DNA from: Geomonas agri | GTDB lineage: Bacteria; Desulfobacterota; Desulfuromonadia; Geobacterales; Geobacteraceae | Direction of reading: 5' to 3' | Assembly: GCF_020179605.1 (NCBI RefSeq) | Contig: NZ_JAINZO010000001.1 | Location: forward strand, 1,524,799-1,588,798 | Length of the DNA: 64,000 nucleotides | Shown: piece after piece, positions 9,016 through 17,458 of the stretch | Numbering within the stretch: the stretch's first letter is position 1 | How the letters are laid out: the number at the start of each line of letters is the position of its first letter | The notes under the pieces: generated by a model | What the model was told of the DNA's origin: nothing | The model's input: the letters and a program-made list of their open reading frames with translations, nothing else | Databases searched by the model: none | Translations under genes and position numbers: made by a program

Positions 9016-9961
9016 ACGACGCGCAGCAGGCCCGACAGTGTCTCAAGAACATAACGGTACTCTATGTCGAGGACGAGGACGAAGCCAGGGAGCAGTTCAC
9101 CCAGTTCCTCAATCGGCTGGTGGGGGTGCTAATCACGGCGAAGGACGGCGCCGAGGGGCTGGCGGCATTCCACGAGCACAAGCCCCAGCTGATCATCACG
9201 GACATCCAGATGCCCAACATGGACGGCATCGCCATGTGCCATGAGATCCGCAAGGTGGACAGCTCCGTACCGATCATCATCCTGACGGCGTTCGAGCAGA
9301 TCGACTACCTGAAGGAGTCCATCAACCTGCACGTGGACCGCTACCTCACCAAGCCGGTAGAGGGGCAGATGCTCTACGATATCCTGCTCGACTGTGCGCG
9401 GCAGTTGGAAGAGGACACCGCGTTACACAACGCCGCCAACAGTGACCCGCTCACCGGCTTGGCCAACAGGCGCGAGCTGATGAATCGATTCGCCGCCGAG
9501 AAGAACAAGGCCGAGCGGCACGGCACCCCGTTGTCGCTGCTGATTGGGGACATCGACCACTTCAAACGGGTGAACGACAATTATGGACACCTGGCGGGTG
9601 ATCAGATCCTGAAAGCGGTGGCGCAAAACTTCAAGGCATGCCTGAGGAGGGAGGATATCTGCGGGCGCTGGGGGGGGAGGAATTCCTGGTCATTCTCCCC
9701 AACACTGAAGCTGAGGCGGCCGTGAGGGTGGCGGAAAAGCTGCGGGAGGCGGTGGCCTCGATGGTGACACCGTGGGAACGGGAACGGCTGACGGTGACCA
9801 TGAGCCTGGGCGCGGCGCCCTTCCGCCCCGGGATGGGGCTCGAAGAGTGCACCCGGCGCGCGGACGAGGCGCTCTACCAGGCCAAGAGCGGAGGGCGTAA
9901 CCAGGTGGTGCTGGCAGGGACGCAGCCCCAGCCAGTTCCCGCTACGCCAGTAGTCTCCTAA
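9012..9961 (+). CDS. Receiver-diguanylate cyclase, frameshifted at the GGEEF active site
   Basis: Frame 1 (9012-9725) encodes a receiver with phosphoacceptor Asp64 ([12 protein letters not shown]) and the first half of a GGDEF domain ([28 protein letters not shown]). At an 8-G run (9670-9677) it reads RWGGRNSW and soon leaves the fold. The rest of the domain, [11 protein letters not shown]...SLGAAPF...[13 protein letters not shown], lies in the -1 frame and ends at 9961. One more G, or a ribosomal -1 slip on G-GGG-GGG, restores RWGGEEFLV and gives a 316-residue protein with an RRED inhibitory I-site five residues before GGEEF. Without it the cyclase is dead, though the receiver survives. The start overlaps the kinase stop (ATGA). 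The stop overlaps the convergent trpE stop. Sequencing error, phase switch, programmed slip and pseudogene are all possible. Confidence 0.85.
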
Positions 9962-11433
9962 TCGATGCCGCGCTCGGCCATTTCGATGGCCTTGACCACG
10001 GCCTTAGCCTTGTTAACAGTCTCCAAATACTCGGAAGCAGGATCTGAGTCGGCCACGATGCCGGCACCGGCCTGCAGATGCACTTTGCCGTCCTTGATCA
10101 CCAGGGTCCTGATGGCGATAGCCATGTCCATGTTGCCGGAGAAGGAGAAGTACCCGACCGCGCCGCCGTAGACCTCGCGCCGCACCCCTTCCAACTCGTC
10201 GATGATCTCCATGGCCCGCACCTTGGGGGCGCCGGACAGCGTACCCGCCGGGAAGGTGGCGCGCACCACGTCGAAGGCGTCGTGACCGGGCGCCAGTTCC
10301 CCCTGCACGTTGGAGACGATGTGCATCACGTGCGAGTAACGCTCGATCACCATGAGCTCAGAAACCTTGACGCTGCCGATCTCGCAGACACGCCCCAGGT
10401 CGTTTCTCCCCAGGTCAACCAGCATGACATGCTCGGCGCGCTCCTTGGGGTCGGCAAGAAGATCCTGCGCCAGCTCCTCGTCGGCGGCCGGGGTGGCGCC
10501 GCGCGGCCGCGTGCCGGCGATAGGCCTGAGTTCCACCTGTTCTCCCTCCTTGCGCACCATGACCTCCGGCGAGGCACCTACCACCATGGTCTCGTCCAGG
10601 CGCAGGAAGAACATGTACGGAGAAGGGTTCAGCGTCCGCAGCACGCGGTAGATGTCGAAGGGATCAACGGTGAGGTCGCCGGAGAAACGCTGGGACAACA
10701 CCACCTGGATGATGTCGCCGCTGCGGACGTACTCCTTGGCGCGGGTCACCCAGGACTCGAACTCCTCGCGCTTCACGTTGGAGGTGAGCTCCACCTTCCC
10801 CTGCGCCGGCTTTTTCTCCGACGTCGGCAGCGGCTTCTTGAGACGCTCGATCAGGTTCTCGATCTTGTTCACCGCCTCGGCGTAGGCGGCCTCGGGAGAC
10901 GCGCTCCCGTCCAGATGCGCGTTGGAGACAACCTTGATCTTCTGGCTCAGGCTGTCGAAGATGACGATGGTATCGGTGATGATGAAGTAGGCGTCGTAAG
11001 TGTTGATCAGGCTCGGGTTCTGGTCCGGCAGGCTTTCGAAATGGCGCACCGCGTCATAGCCCAGGTAGCCGACCGCACCGCCGAAGAACCTCGGGATGCC
11101 GACCACCTCGACCGGTTGGTAGCGCGCCATGTAATCCCTCACGTAGTTCAAGGGATCGGACACCTCCATGCGGCGCACCTCGCCCCCTTCCACGATCTCG
11201 ACCCAATTGTCCTTGCCGCGGATGACCACCGCAGGCGAGGAACCAAGAAAGGTGTAGCGTCCCCATTTCTCGCCACCCTCGATACTCTCCAGCAGGAATC
11301 CGAAGCGGCCGTCGTCGATCTTCTTAAAGGCCCCCACGGGGGTATCCAGGTCAGCCAGGATCTCCCGGTAGACCGGGATCAGGTTGCCTTGTGCGGATAG
11401 AGTCTGGAACGTCGCGAAATCGGGGCAGTACAT
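9958..11433 (-). CDS. trpE: Anthranilate synthase component I
   Basis: This 491-residue protein converts chorismate and ammonia (from TrpG) to anthranilate, the first step of tryptophan synthesis. It keeps the N-terminal feedback element FLLESIEGG...FLGSSP, so tryptophan inhibition is expected, and the chorismate-binding C-terminal half: RPIAGTRPRGATP, GRNDLGRVCEIGSVKV, ERYSHVMHIVSNV, GTLSGAPKVRAMEII. The start at 11433 has GGAGCC about 4 bases upstream. A good sigma-70 promoter lies at 11507-11535. Its stop overlaps the stop of the convergent cyclase gene by two bases with no terminator between, so the neighbouring trpG is 9.2 kb away. Confidence 0.96.
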   Translation of the reverse strand: MYCPDFATFQTLSAQGNLIPVYREILADLDTPVGAFKKIDDGRFGFLLESIEGGEKWGRYTFLGSSPAVVIRGKDNWVEIVEGGEVRRMEVSDPLNYVRDYMARYQPVEVVGIPRFFGGAVGYLGYDAVRHFESLPDQNPSLINTYDAYFIITDTIVIFDSLSQKIKVVSNAHLDGSASPEAAYAEAVNKIENLIERLKKPLPTSEKKPAQGKVELTSNVKREEFESWVTRAKEYVRSGDIIQVVLSQRFSGDLTVDPFDIYRVLRTLNPSPYMFFLRLDETMVVGASPEVMVRKEGEQVELRPIAGTRPRGATPAADEELAQDLLADPKERAEHVMLVDLGRNDLGRVCEIGSVKVSELMVIERYSHVMHIVSNVQGELAPGHDAFDVVRATFPAGTLSGAPKVRAMEIIDELEGVRREVYGGAVGYFSFSGNMDMAIAIRTLVIKDGKVHLQAGAGIVADSDPASEYLETVNKAKAVVKAIEMAERGID

Positions 11434-11506
11434 GAGGCTCCTTTTTTGGCTTACGAGGTGTTAAGTAGGGCTATCCCCTTGCCGGGAAACGAGTTTTGGC
11501 CCGACC

Positions 11507-11535
11507 TTAGTAACATAACGATGAAAAGGTGTCAA
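11507..11535 (-). promoter_or_regulatory. Predicted sigma-70 promoter for trpE
   Basis: Minus strand: perfect TTGACA (11535-11530), 17-base spacer, TACTAA (11512-11507). The transcript would start about 65-70 bases before the trpE ATG. I see no T-box or Trp-rich leader peptide in the short leader. Confidence 0.55.
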
Positions 11536-11560
11536 GAAAGGGGGAGTCTGGTAGAATCAA

Positions 11561-12628
11561 GTGCTAATGAAAACGCCAAAGACACTGATCATATTAAGAG
11601 AGCGCTATTTCGCCTTCGCACTGAAGGTGGTGGACCTCATCGTCCGTTTCAAGCGCACCACCGAGAAGATGTTCCTCTCGTGGGAGAAGTGGGTGAAGCC
11701 GGAGGGCGACATCGCGCTGGAAAAGCTGCTCTCCCGCTTTCCGCGTTACCTCACTCCCCCCTCCGGCAGCGTGCGCTGCGGTCCCGGCTGGTACCCGCTG
11801 GTGTGGGACCTGTGCACCGCCATCGAGGCCATGGAACACCTGGCCATGCCCAGGATCGGGCACTTCAAGGCAGAGGAAAGGCTCGGCGGCCTTTTCGTCA
11901 GGATCGGGTCTCGCTCTGCGATCGTTAAAGAATTGGCCAAGGACATCGAACACAAGGCAACCGCCATCTGCTCCGAGTGTGGCGCGCCGGGGTCGCTGCA
12001 ACTGGGGCACGGCTTCGCCAAGACCCTCTGCCCGGTCCACGCGAAGAAGCGCAAGCCACAGAAGGCAAAACCGGTTCCCATCTCGCCGGAACTGGCTGCG
12101 GGCGAACCGCTGCTGCTGTTCCTCGACACCGAGTTCACGGACTTCGACTATCCGCAACTGATCAGCATCGGGCTGGTTTCCGAGAGCGGCGAGAGTTACT
12201 ACGCCGAACTCGCCAACGGCTGGAGCCCCGAGGGTTGCTCGCCCTTTGTCACAGCAAACGTGGTGCCGCAGCTGACCGGCGGCGATTTCTTCCAGGAGCG
12301 GAGCTACGCCAGGCGCAGGCTTGCCGAGTGGCTTCTCTCCTTCGCGGCCCCGGTACGGGTGGTGTGCGATGCACCGGGTTTCGATTGGGTGCTCATGGTG
12401 GACCTCCTGGGGGACTCCTTCCCCAAGAATCTTTACACCGTCCCGATCCACTACTACAGCGAGAGTTTCCCCGGCCTGTTCGAGCTGTTACAGAAGGCCC
12501 ACGCCGAAGCCTACAACGAATTCCCGCCCCACCATGCCCTGCATGACGCCGAGGCACTGCGCGAGGCATGGGAGGTCATGAAGGAGCACCTGCATCCAGC
12601 TATTTTGAAACAGTACCTGAAGCTGTAA
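11561..12628 (+). CDS. Fusion of a phage/plasmid-type Cys domain with a DEDDh 3'-5' exonuclease domain
   Basis: The protein has 355 residues from GTG 11561, or 353 from ATG 11567; no ribosome site decides. The N-terminal half resembles small proteins of phages and plasmids: RCGPGWYPLVWDLCTAIE, then a Cys pair in CSECGAPGSLQ and CPVHAKK, perhaps a metal knuckle. From about residue 185 comes an RNase-T-like exonuclease of the Rv2179c kind: FLDTEFTDFDYPQLISIGLV (Asp-Glu of ExoI), VVCDAPGFDW (Exo II) and HHALHDAEALREAW (ExoIII His-Asp). The substrate may be RNA or DNA. It is divergent from trpE and upstream of htpG with no operon partner. I know of no described protein with this pairing. Confidence 0.72.
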   Translation: MLMKTPKTLIILRERYFAFALKVVDLIVRFKRTTEKMFLSWEKWVKPEGDIALEKLLSRFPRYLTPPSGSVRCGPGWYPLVWDLCTAIEAMEHLAMPRIGHFKAEERLGGLFVRIGSRSAIVKELAKDIEHKATAICSECGAPGSLQLGHGFAKTLCPVHAKKRKPQKAKPVPISPELAAGEPLLLFLDTEFTDFDYPQLISIGLVSESGESYYAELANGWSPEGCSPFVTANVVPQLTGGDFFQERSYARRRLAEWLLSFAAPVRVVCDAPGFDWVLMVDLLGDSFPKNLYTVPIHYYSESFPGLFELLQKAHAEAYNEFPPHHALHDAEALREAWEVMKEHLHPAILKQYLKL

Positions 12629-12639
12629 GACCGAACCCC

Positions 12640-12758
12640 GGAACACAGAGGACACGGAGGTTAAGCCACGTCGACACAGAGGAAGGATTTTGACTTTAAA
12701 CCCGCTTTAGCGTCTTTCCTCTGTGGTCTCTGTGCTCCTCCGTGTTCCTCTATGGTAA
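12640..12758. repeat. Dispersed imperfect palindromic repeat (ACACAGAGG family), copy 2
   Basis: The left arm holds AACACAGAGGACACGGAGG and GACACAGAGGAAG; the right arm holds CTTTCCTCTGTGG, TCTCTGTGCTCCTCCGTG and TTCCTCTATGG, so the arms pair over about 45 bases around an AT-rich loop. It matches copy 1 at 90-181 in motif and design. It lies between the nuclease fusion gene and htpG. Confidence 0.6.
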
Positions 12759-12794
12759 TGCTTTCCCCGTTTTTACCTTTTTCTTCCCTCCCCC

Positions 12795-12820
12795 CTTGAA
12801 ATATCCCCCGGCCGTTATTA
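12795..12820 (+). promoter_or_regulatory. Possible heat-shock (sigma-32) promoter for htpG
   Basis: CTTGAAA at 12795-12801 matches the RpoH -35 exactly; a weak CC-rich/ATTAT -10 area follows at about 12812-12820, with spacing shorter than usual. The location upstream of an Hsp90 gene supports it. Confidence 0.35.
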
Positions 12821-12865
12821 TGTTCCAGCGGTCATCAATAAAGCCTCAAAGGAGACCACCCAGAC

Positions 12866-14800
12866 ATGGCCAAAACCGTCAAGAAGTTCGAGACCGAGGT
12901 CCAGCAGCTTTTGGACCTGGTGATCCACTCCCTCTACTCCAACAAAGAAATCTTCCTCCGGGAGCTCATCTCCAACGCGTCTGACGCCATTGACAAGATA
13001 AAGTTCGAATCCCACTCCAACATGGAACTGCTGGAAGGGAACGCGGACTGGAAGATCAAGCTGCACGCCGACAAGGAAGCCGGCACCCTCACCATCACTG
13101 ACAACGGTATCGGCATGAGCATGGACGAGGTCGCCGACAACATTGGCACCATCGCCAAGTCCGGCACCAAGAACTTCGTTGCCGCTCTCAAGGAACAGAA
13201 CCTCGCCGATAATCCGGAGCTGATCGGCCAGTTTGGCGTCGGCTTCTACGCCTCCTTCATGGTGGCGGACAAGGTGGTCCTGACCACCCGCCGCGCGGGC
13301 GAGAAGCAGTACGGTTGCCGCTGGGAGTCTACCGGCGACGGCTCCTACTCCATCGAGGAGTGCGAAAAGGAGACCCGCGGCACTGAGATCGTGCTGCACA
13401 TGAAAGACGACATGAAGGAGTTTCTGGACGAGTGGAAGATCCGCTCCATCGTCAAGAAGTACTCCGACTACGTGCAGTACCCGGTAGTGATGGACATCAC
13501 CCGCTCCGAGCCGGTGAAAGACGCCGAGGGCAACGTCATCGAGGGTGGCGGTACCATCGACAAGACCACCGAGGAGACCCTCAACTCGATGAAGGCGATC
13601 TGGACCCGCCCCAAGAGCGAGATCACCGAGGAGGAGTACGAGGAGTTCTACAAGCACATCTCCCACGACTACGACAAACCGCTCTCCACCATCCACTACT
13701 CGGCGGAGGGGGTCAGCGAGTTCAAGGCCATCGTCTACATCCCGTCGCACAAGCCGTTCGACCTGTTCCTGCGCGATCACAAGAAGGGCGTGCACCTCTA
13801 CGTGAAGCGGGTCTACATCACCGACAACTGCGAGGCGCTCTTGCCGGACTACCTGCGGTTCATCAAGGGCGTGGTTGATTCCTCCGACCTGCCGCTCAAT
13901 GTCTCCCGCGAGATCCTGCAGGAGGACGTCCAGATCAAGCGCATCCAGAAGTCGCTGGTGGGCAAGGTCCTCTCCACCCTCGCCGAGATGAAAGAGAAGA
14001 ACCTCGACGACTACCTGAAGTTCTACGGCGAGTTCGGGCCGGTGCTCAAAGAAGGGATCCACTTCGACTACGCCAATAAGGAGAAGCTGCAGGACCTGCT
14101 GCTGTTCGAGAGCTCCAAGACCGAGAAAGGTAAGTTCGTCTCCCTCAAGGAGTACGTCGAGCGCATGCCCGAGGGGCAGAAGGAGATCTACTTCATCACC
14201 GGCATGTCGCGCGACTCGGTCGAGAACTCCCCATACATGGAGGCCTTGCGCAAGAAGGACTACGAGGTCATCTACATGACCGACCCCGTCGACGAGTGGG
14301 TGGTCCAAGCGATCCACGAATACCAGGAGAAGCACCTGAAGGCAATCGACAGGGGCGACCTCGAGCTCGACACCGAGGAGGAAAAGAAGGAGAAGGAGGC
14401 CAAGAAGGAAGAGGCCAAGAAGGAATTCGGCGGCGTCATGGAGTACATCCAGGAGACCCTGAAGGACCGCGTCAAGGAGGTTCGCCTCTCCTCGCGCCTG
14501 ACCGAGAGCGCCTGCTGCCTGGTGGCCGACGAAATGGGGCTCAACGCCAACATGGAGAAGATCCTGAAGGCGATGAACCAGGAGGTCCCCGAAGGAAAGC
14601 GTATCCTCGAGTTGAACCCCGAGCACCAGATCATGCAGGTCATGACCGCCATGTTCGAGAAAGACAAGAACAATCCCAAGCTCGCCGACTACAGCGAGCT
14701 GCTCTTCGACCAGGCTCTCTTGACCGAGGGCTCCCCGATCAAGGACCCGCTGCGCTTCACCAAGCTGGTAAGCGAACTGATGGTGGTCGGCGGCAAATAA
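12866..14800 (+). CDS. htpG: Molecular chaperone HtpG (bacterial Hsp90)
   Basis: This 644-residue cytosolic ATP-dependent chaperone has the full family length. The GHKL ATPase domain (1-230) shows [31 protein letters not shown] and [11 protein letters not shown]. The middle domain has the catalytic-loop Arg region [13 protein letters not shown]. The C-terminal dimerisation domain (from about 520) follows a charged Lys/Glu linker ([19 protein letters not shown]). The ATG at 12866 has AAGGAG upstream. A strong terminator follows at 14820-14855, so it is monocistronic. Confidence 0.98.
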   Translation: MAKTVKKFETEVQQLLDLVIHSLYSNKEIFLRELISNASDAIDKIKFESHSNMELLEGNADWKIKLHADKEAGTLTITDNGIGMSMDEVADNIGTIAKSGTKNFVAALKEQNLADNPELIGQFGVGFYASFMVADKVVLTTRRAGEKQYGCRWESTGDGSYSIEECEKETRGTEIVLHMKDDMKEFLDEWKIRSIVKKYSDYVQYPVVMDITRSEPVKDAEGNVIEGGGTIDKTTEETLNSMKAIWTRPKSEITEEEYEEFYKHISHDYDKPLSTIHYSAEGVSEFKAIVYIPSHKPFDLFLRDHKKGVHLYVKRVYITDNCEALLPDYLRFIKGVVDSSDLPLNVSREILQEDVQIKRIQKSLVGKVLSTLAEMKEKNLDDYLKFYGEFGPVLKEGIHFDYANKEKLQDLLLFESSKTEKGKFVSLKEYVERMPEGQKEIYFITGMSRDSVENSPYMEALRKKDYEVIYMTDPVDEWVVQAIHEYQEKHLKAIDRGDLELDTEEEKKEKEAKKEEAKKEFGGVMEYIQETLKDRVKEVRLSSRLTESACCLVADEMGLNANMEKILKAMNQEVPEGKRILELNPEHQIMQVMTAMFEKDKNNPKLADYSELLFDQALLTEGSPIKDPLRFTKLVSELMVVGGK

Positions 14801-14819
14801 CGCCACCTGTTGCACATGA

Positions 14820-14855
14820 AAAAAGCCGGGAGGGTTCGCGACCTCCCGGCTTTTT
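14820..14855 (+). terminator. Rho-independent terminator of htpG (bidirectional)
   Basis: The stem AAAAAGCCGGGAGG pairs perfectly with CCTCCCGGCTTTTT (14 bp) over an 8-base loop and ends in a T run. Its symmetry would also stop transcription from the convergent hybrid kinase gene. Confidence 0.9.
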
Positions 14856-14979
14856 GTGTTTAACGAGGCAACATCAACACGAGTCGGTAGAGGCCAAACT
14901 CTCCAGCACGTTGCCGAACTGCAAAGGCGAGCCCGGTACTCCCATAAGGGTGACTTTGTGGCCTCTCGCAACCTCAACC

Positions 14980-17235
14980 TTAACCAGTATTTTCTCCCAG
15001 TACCTCTGACAGTTTCCTACTCATCTCTGCCACCTTATATGGCTTCTGGATGAACCCTGAGAGCCCCGCACCGGCAAGTTTCAGACTCACCTCCTGTTCA
15101 TTGTAGCCACTGGACATGATCACCTTGACGTCAGGCTTGAGAGCACGCAGAGCCCGGAACGTCTGCTCGCCATCCAAGTTGGGCATGGTCAGGTCGAGCA
15201 GAACGCAGACGATATCGTCCATCCCGGCTGTGAACAACTCCACTGCCTCGCGCCCGTCGCACGCCATCTTGACACTGAAGCCCAGGGCCTGGAGCATGTC
15301 GCTTGCCAATGCCCGGATACTTTCTTCGTCATCGGCCAGCAGCACCGTACCGCTGCCGCGCCAAAAGGACTGTTCGGAGGGAGGCGCAGGCAGGTCAGCT
15401 GCGCCGTCTATGCAGGGAAGCAACAGGCGGAAGCTGCTCCCCTTCCCTTTCTCACTGTAGACCTTGATTGCCCCCTTGTGCGCCCGCACGATGCCGAGCA
15501 CCGCCGCCATACCCAGCCCGCGCCCGGTGAACTTGGTGGTGAAGAAGGGATCGAAGATCTTGGGAATGACCTCGCGGTCGATGCCGCAGCCGGTGTCGGA
15601 GACTTCCAGCACCACGTAGCATCCCTCGGGAAGACGGTCATCGATCCACGACTCGGAGAGGTAAGTGCGATCGCAATACATGCGCCTGGTACTGATGGAA
15701 ATGAGACCGGTCCCCTCTTCCATCGCCTCGGAAGCGTTAATGACCAGGTTGAGGATCACCTGGCGCAATTGCGTGGCGTCGCCGCTGATGGCAGGAATAT
15801 CGGCCTCGAAGTCATAACGAAGCAGCGCCTTCTTGGAGATGGAGACATCGAGCATCGGCCCCATATCCTGTACCACGCGGTTCAGGTCAAGCTTCTCGAT
15901 GATGAAACTCCCCCGGCCGGAGTAGGCCAGCATCTGGCGCGCCAGGTCAGCTGCGCGGCTGGCGGCCTGCTCGATCTGGATCAGGTTCTCGCACGCGGGG
16001 GAATCGGGTGGTACCCGCAACAGCGCGAGGTCCGCGTTGCCAAGCACGACCATGAGGATGTTGTTGAAATCGTGTGCAATGCCGCCTGCCAACACCCCGA
16101 GACTCTCAAGCTTCTGTACGTGGAGCATCTGGGCCTCGATCAGGCGGTTCTCCTGTTCCAGTCGTCTGCGCTCGGTCATATCAACCGCGATAAACATCAG
16201 GTGGTGCTTCCCCTCCACCTCGAAGCGGGAAATGAAGCATTCCGATACCAAGGCGGCTCCGAATGTCGAAGAACCTGAGAACTCCCTGCTGCGGGTCTGA
16301 CCGTCGGCTAGGACCAAATCAGCGAGCTGGCGAACTCCCATTGCCTCCCAGGAAGGGATCTTGCGGAAGTTCTGTGCGAGCATCTGCTCGATACTGGCGC
16401 CTACCATATCCGCGACGGCCTGGTTCGCCTTGACGCAATCGCCGCTCTCGCCGTCGTAGACCAAGATCCCGGTAGGCGACGCGGCCAGCAGCGATTCCAG
16501 CATGGCCAAGGCCCGATCCCGCGCCTCCTCAATGGTTTTTCTCTCGGTTATGTTGTCGTAGACCCCGAGCACACCGATGGCAGCTCCGCTGTCGTCGCGA
16601 AGCGGCACCTTGGTCGTGTCGACCCAGTAACGCTCGCCGTTGGCCTGGAGTTGCTGCTCGATGATGTGGCACTTGGCGGTGTTGCTGTCCATGACGCTGC
16701 GGTCATCAGCACGGTACGCCTCGGTCTCCTCGGCCAGCCAGGGAAGATCGTAGTCGCTCTTGCCGCGTATCAGTTCGGGGCGTTCCAGGCCGGCTCCCCT
16801 GGCGAAGACGATATTGCACCCTTCGTAGATGCTGTTCCTGTTTTTCCAGAAGACGAACTGCGGGATGGTGTCGATGATCTGCGCGAGCATGTTGCGCCCC
16901 TGCCGCAACTCGTCTTCGGCCCGCTCACGTTCTGCCAGTTCCTGCTTCAACTGTTCGTTGGCACGATGAAGGGCCTCGGTTCTCTCGGTAACCCGCTGCT
17001 CGAGCTCTTCCTTGGCGCGCCGCAACTCCTCCTCGACCTGGGCCTGCTTGCGGGTCTTGACCCGGACGATCCAGCCTAGTACCAGCGCTACCAGTGCGAA
17101 CAGGGCTCCGGCTATTGACAGCTGCAGCCAGTCTCCTTGCCAATGGGATCCGCCGGGCACCAATGCGGCAGCGAAGGCAGGCGACGGCCGCCGGCCGGCA
17201 AGGTTTCCGTGGGGGGGTGGTGCGAGGTGTGACAT
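14980..17235 (-). CDS. Membrane hybrid histidine kinase (PAS-PAS-HisKA-HATPase-receiver)
   Basis: The ATG at 17235 gives 751 residues and has AGGAG 7 bases upstream; the open frame runs 19 codons further without a better site. There is one membrane segment (about 37-57, LSIAGALFALVALVLGWIV), a coiled coil, a PAS (FVFWKNRNSIYEG), a second PAS, then the His of GGIAHDFNNILM, a HATPase (DTGCGID, GRGLGMAAVLG) and a C-terminal receiver with Asp in CVLLDLTMPNLDG. The short N-terminus before the only membrane helix has no sensor domain and no clear signal peptide, so the periplasmic sensor may have been lost or may be supplied in trans. It stands alone, convergent with htpG. Confidence 0.87.
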   Translation of the reverse strand: MSHLAPPPHGNLAGRRPSPAFAAALVPGGSHWQGDWLQLSIAGALFALVALVLGWIVRVKTRKQAQVEEELRRAKEELEQRVTERTEALHRANEQLKQELAERERAEDELRQGRNMLAQIIDTIPQFVFWKNRNSIYEGCNIVFARGAGLERPELIRGKSDYDLPWLAEETEAYRADDRSVMDSNTAKCHIIEQQLQANGERYWVDTTKVPLRDDSGAAIGVLGVYDNITERKTIEEARDRALAMLESLLAASPTGILVYDGESGDCVKANQAVADMVGASIEQMLAQNFRKIPSWEAMGVRQLADLVLADGQTRSREFSGSSTFGAALVSECFISRFEVEGKHHLMFIAVDMTERRRLEQENRLIEAQMLHVQKLESLGVLAGGIAHDFNNILMVVLGNADLALLRVPPDSPACENLIQIEQAASRAADLARQMLAYSGRGSFIIEKLDLNRVVQDMGPMLDVSISKKALLRYDFEADIPAISGDATQLRQVILNLVINASEAMEEGTGLISISTRRMYCDRTYLSESWIDDRLPEGCYVVLEVSDTGCGIDREVIPKIFDPFFTTKFTGRGLGMAAVLGIVRAHKGAIKVYSEKGKGSSFRLLLPCIDGAADLPAPPSEQSFWRGSGTVLLADDEESIRALASDMLQALGFSVKMACDGREAVELFTAGMDDIVCVLLDLTMPNLDGEQTFRALRALKPDVKVIMSSGYNEQEVSLKLAGAGLSGFIQKPYKVAEMSRKLSEVLGENTG

Positions 17236-17404
17236 CTGCTCTCCTACTGCCTGCGGGCGGCTGCGCGTGGCAAGCTTCTGCGCGACTGGCACAGCATGAC
17301 GTGAAATAGGGAAAGGAGTTAGATTATTCTCTTATCGGCAGGGAGCGGTTACTTCATGAGAAAAAAGCGGCAAGCATGCACAGGAGGGAAAGGCAGGCCG
17401 GGAA

Positions 17405-17450
17405 GGGCGCTGCGAGGGTAGCAGCGCCCGCCGGCCGTGGTGTGGCCGGC
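17405..17450 (-). terminator. Tandem hairpins after the MshEN-receiver gene
   Basis: Two adjacent stems: GCCGGCC/GGCCGGC (17430-17450) and GGGCGCTGC/GCAGCGCCC (17405-17429). They lie directly after the stop at 17459 on the minus strand; a T run comes only about 50 bases later, so they may terminate or protect the 3' end. Confidence 0.5.
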
Positions 17451-17458
17451 GGAAACGG

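Noticed and set aside
12818-14977. 719-codon open frame antisense to htpG
   Set aside because: It mirrors htpG codon use in a GC-rich genome, has no domain or ribosome site, and covers an essential-type gene with clear motifs on the other strand.
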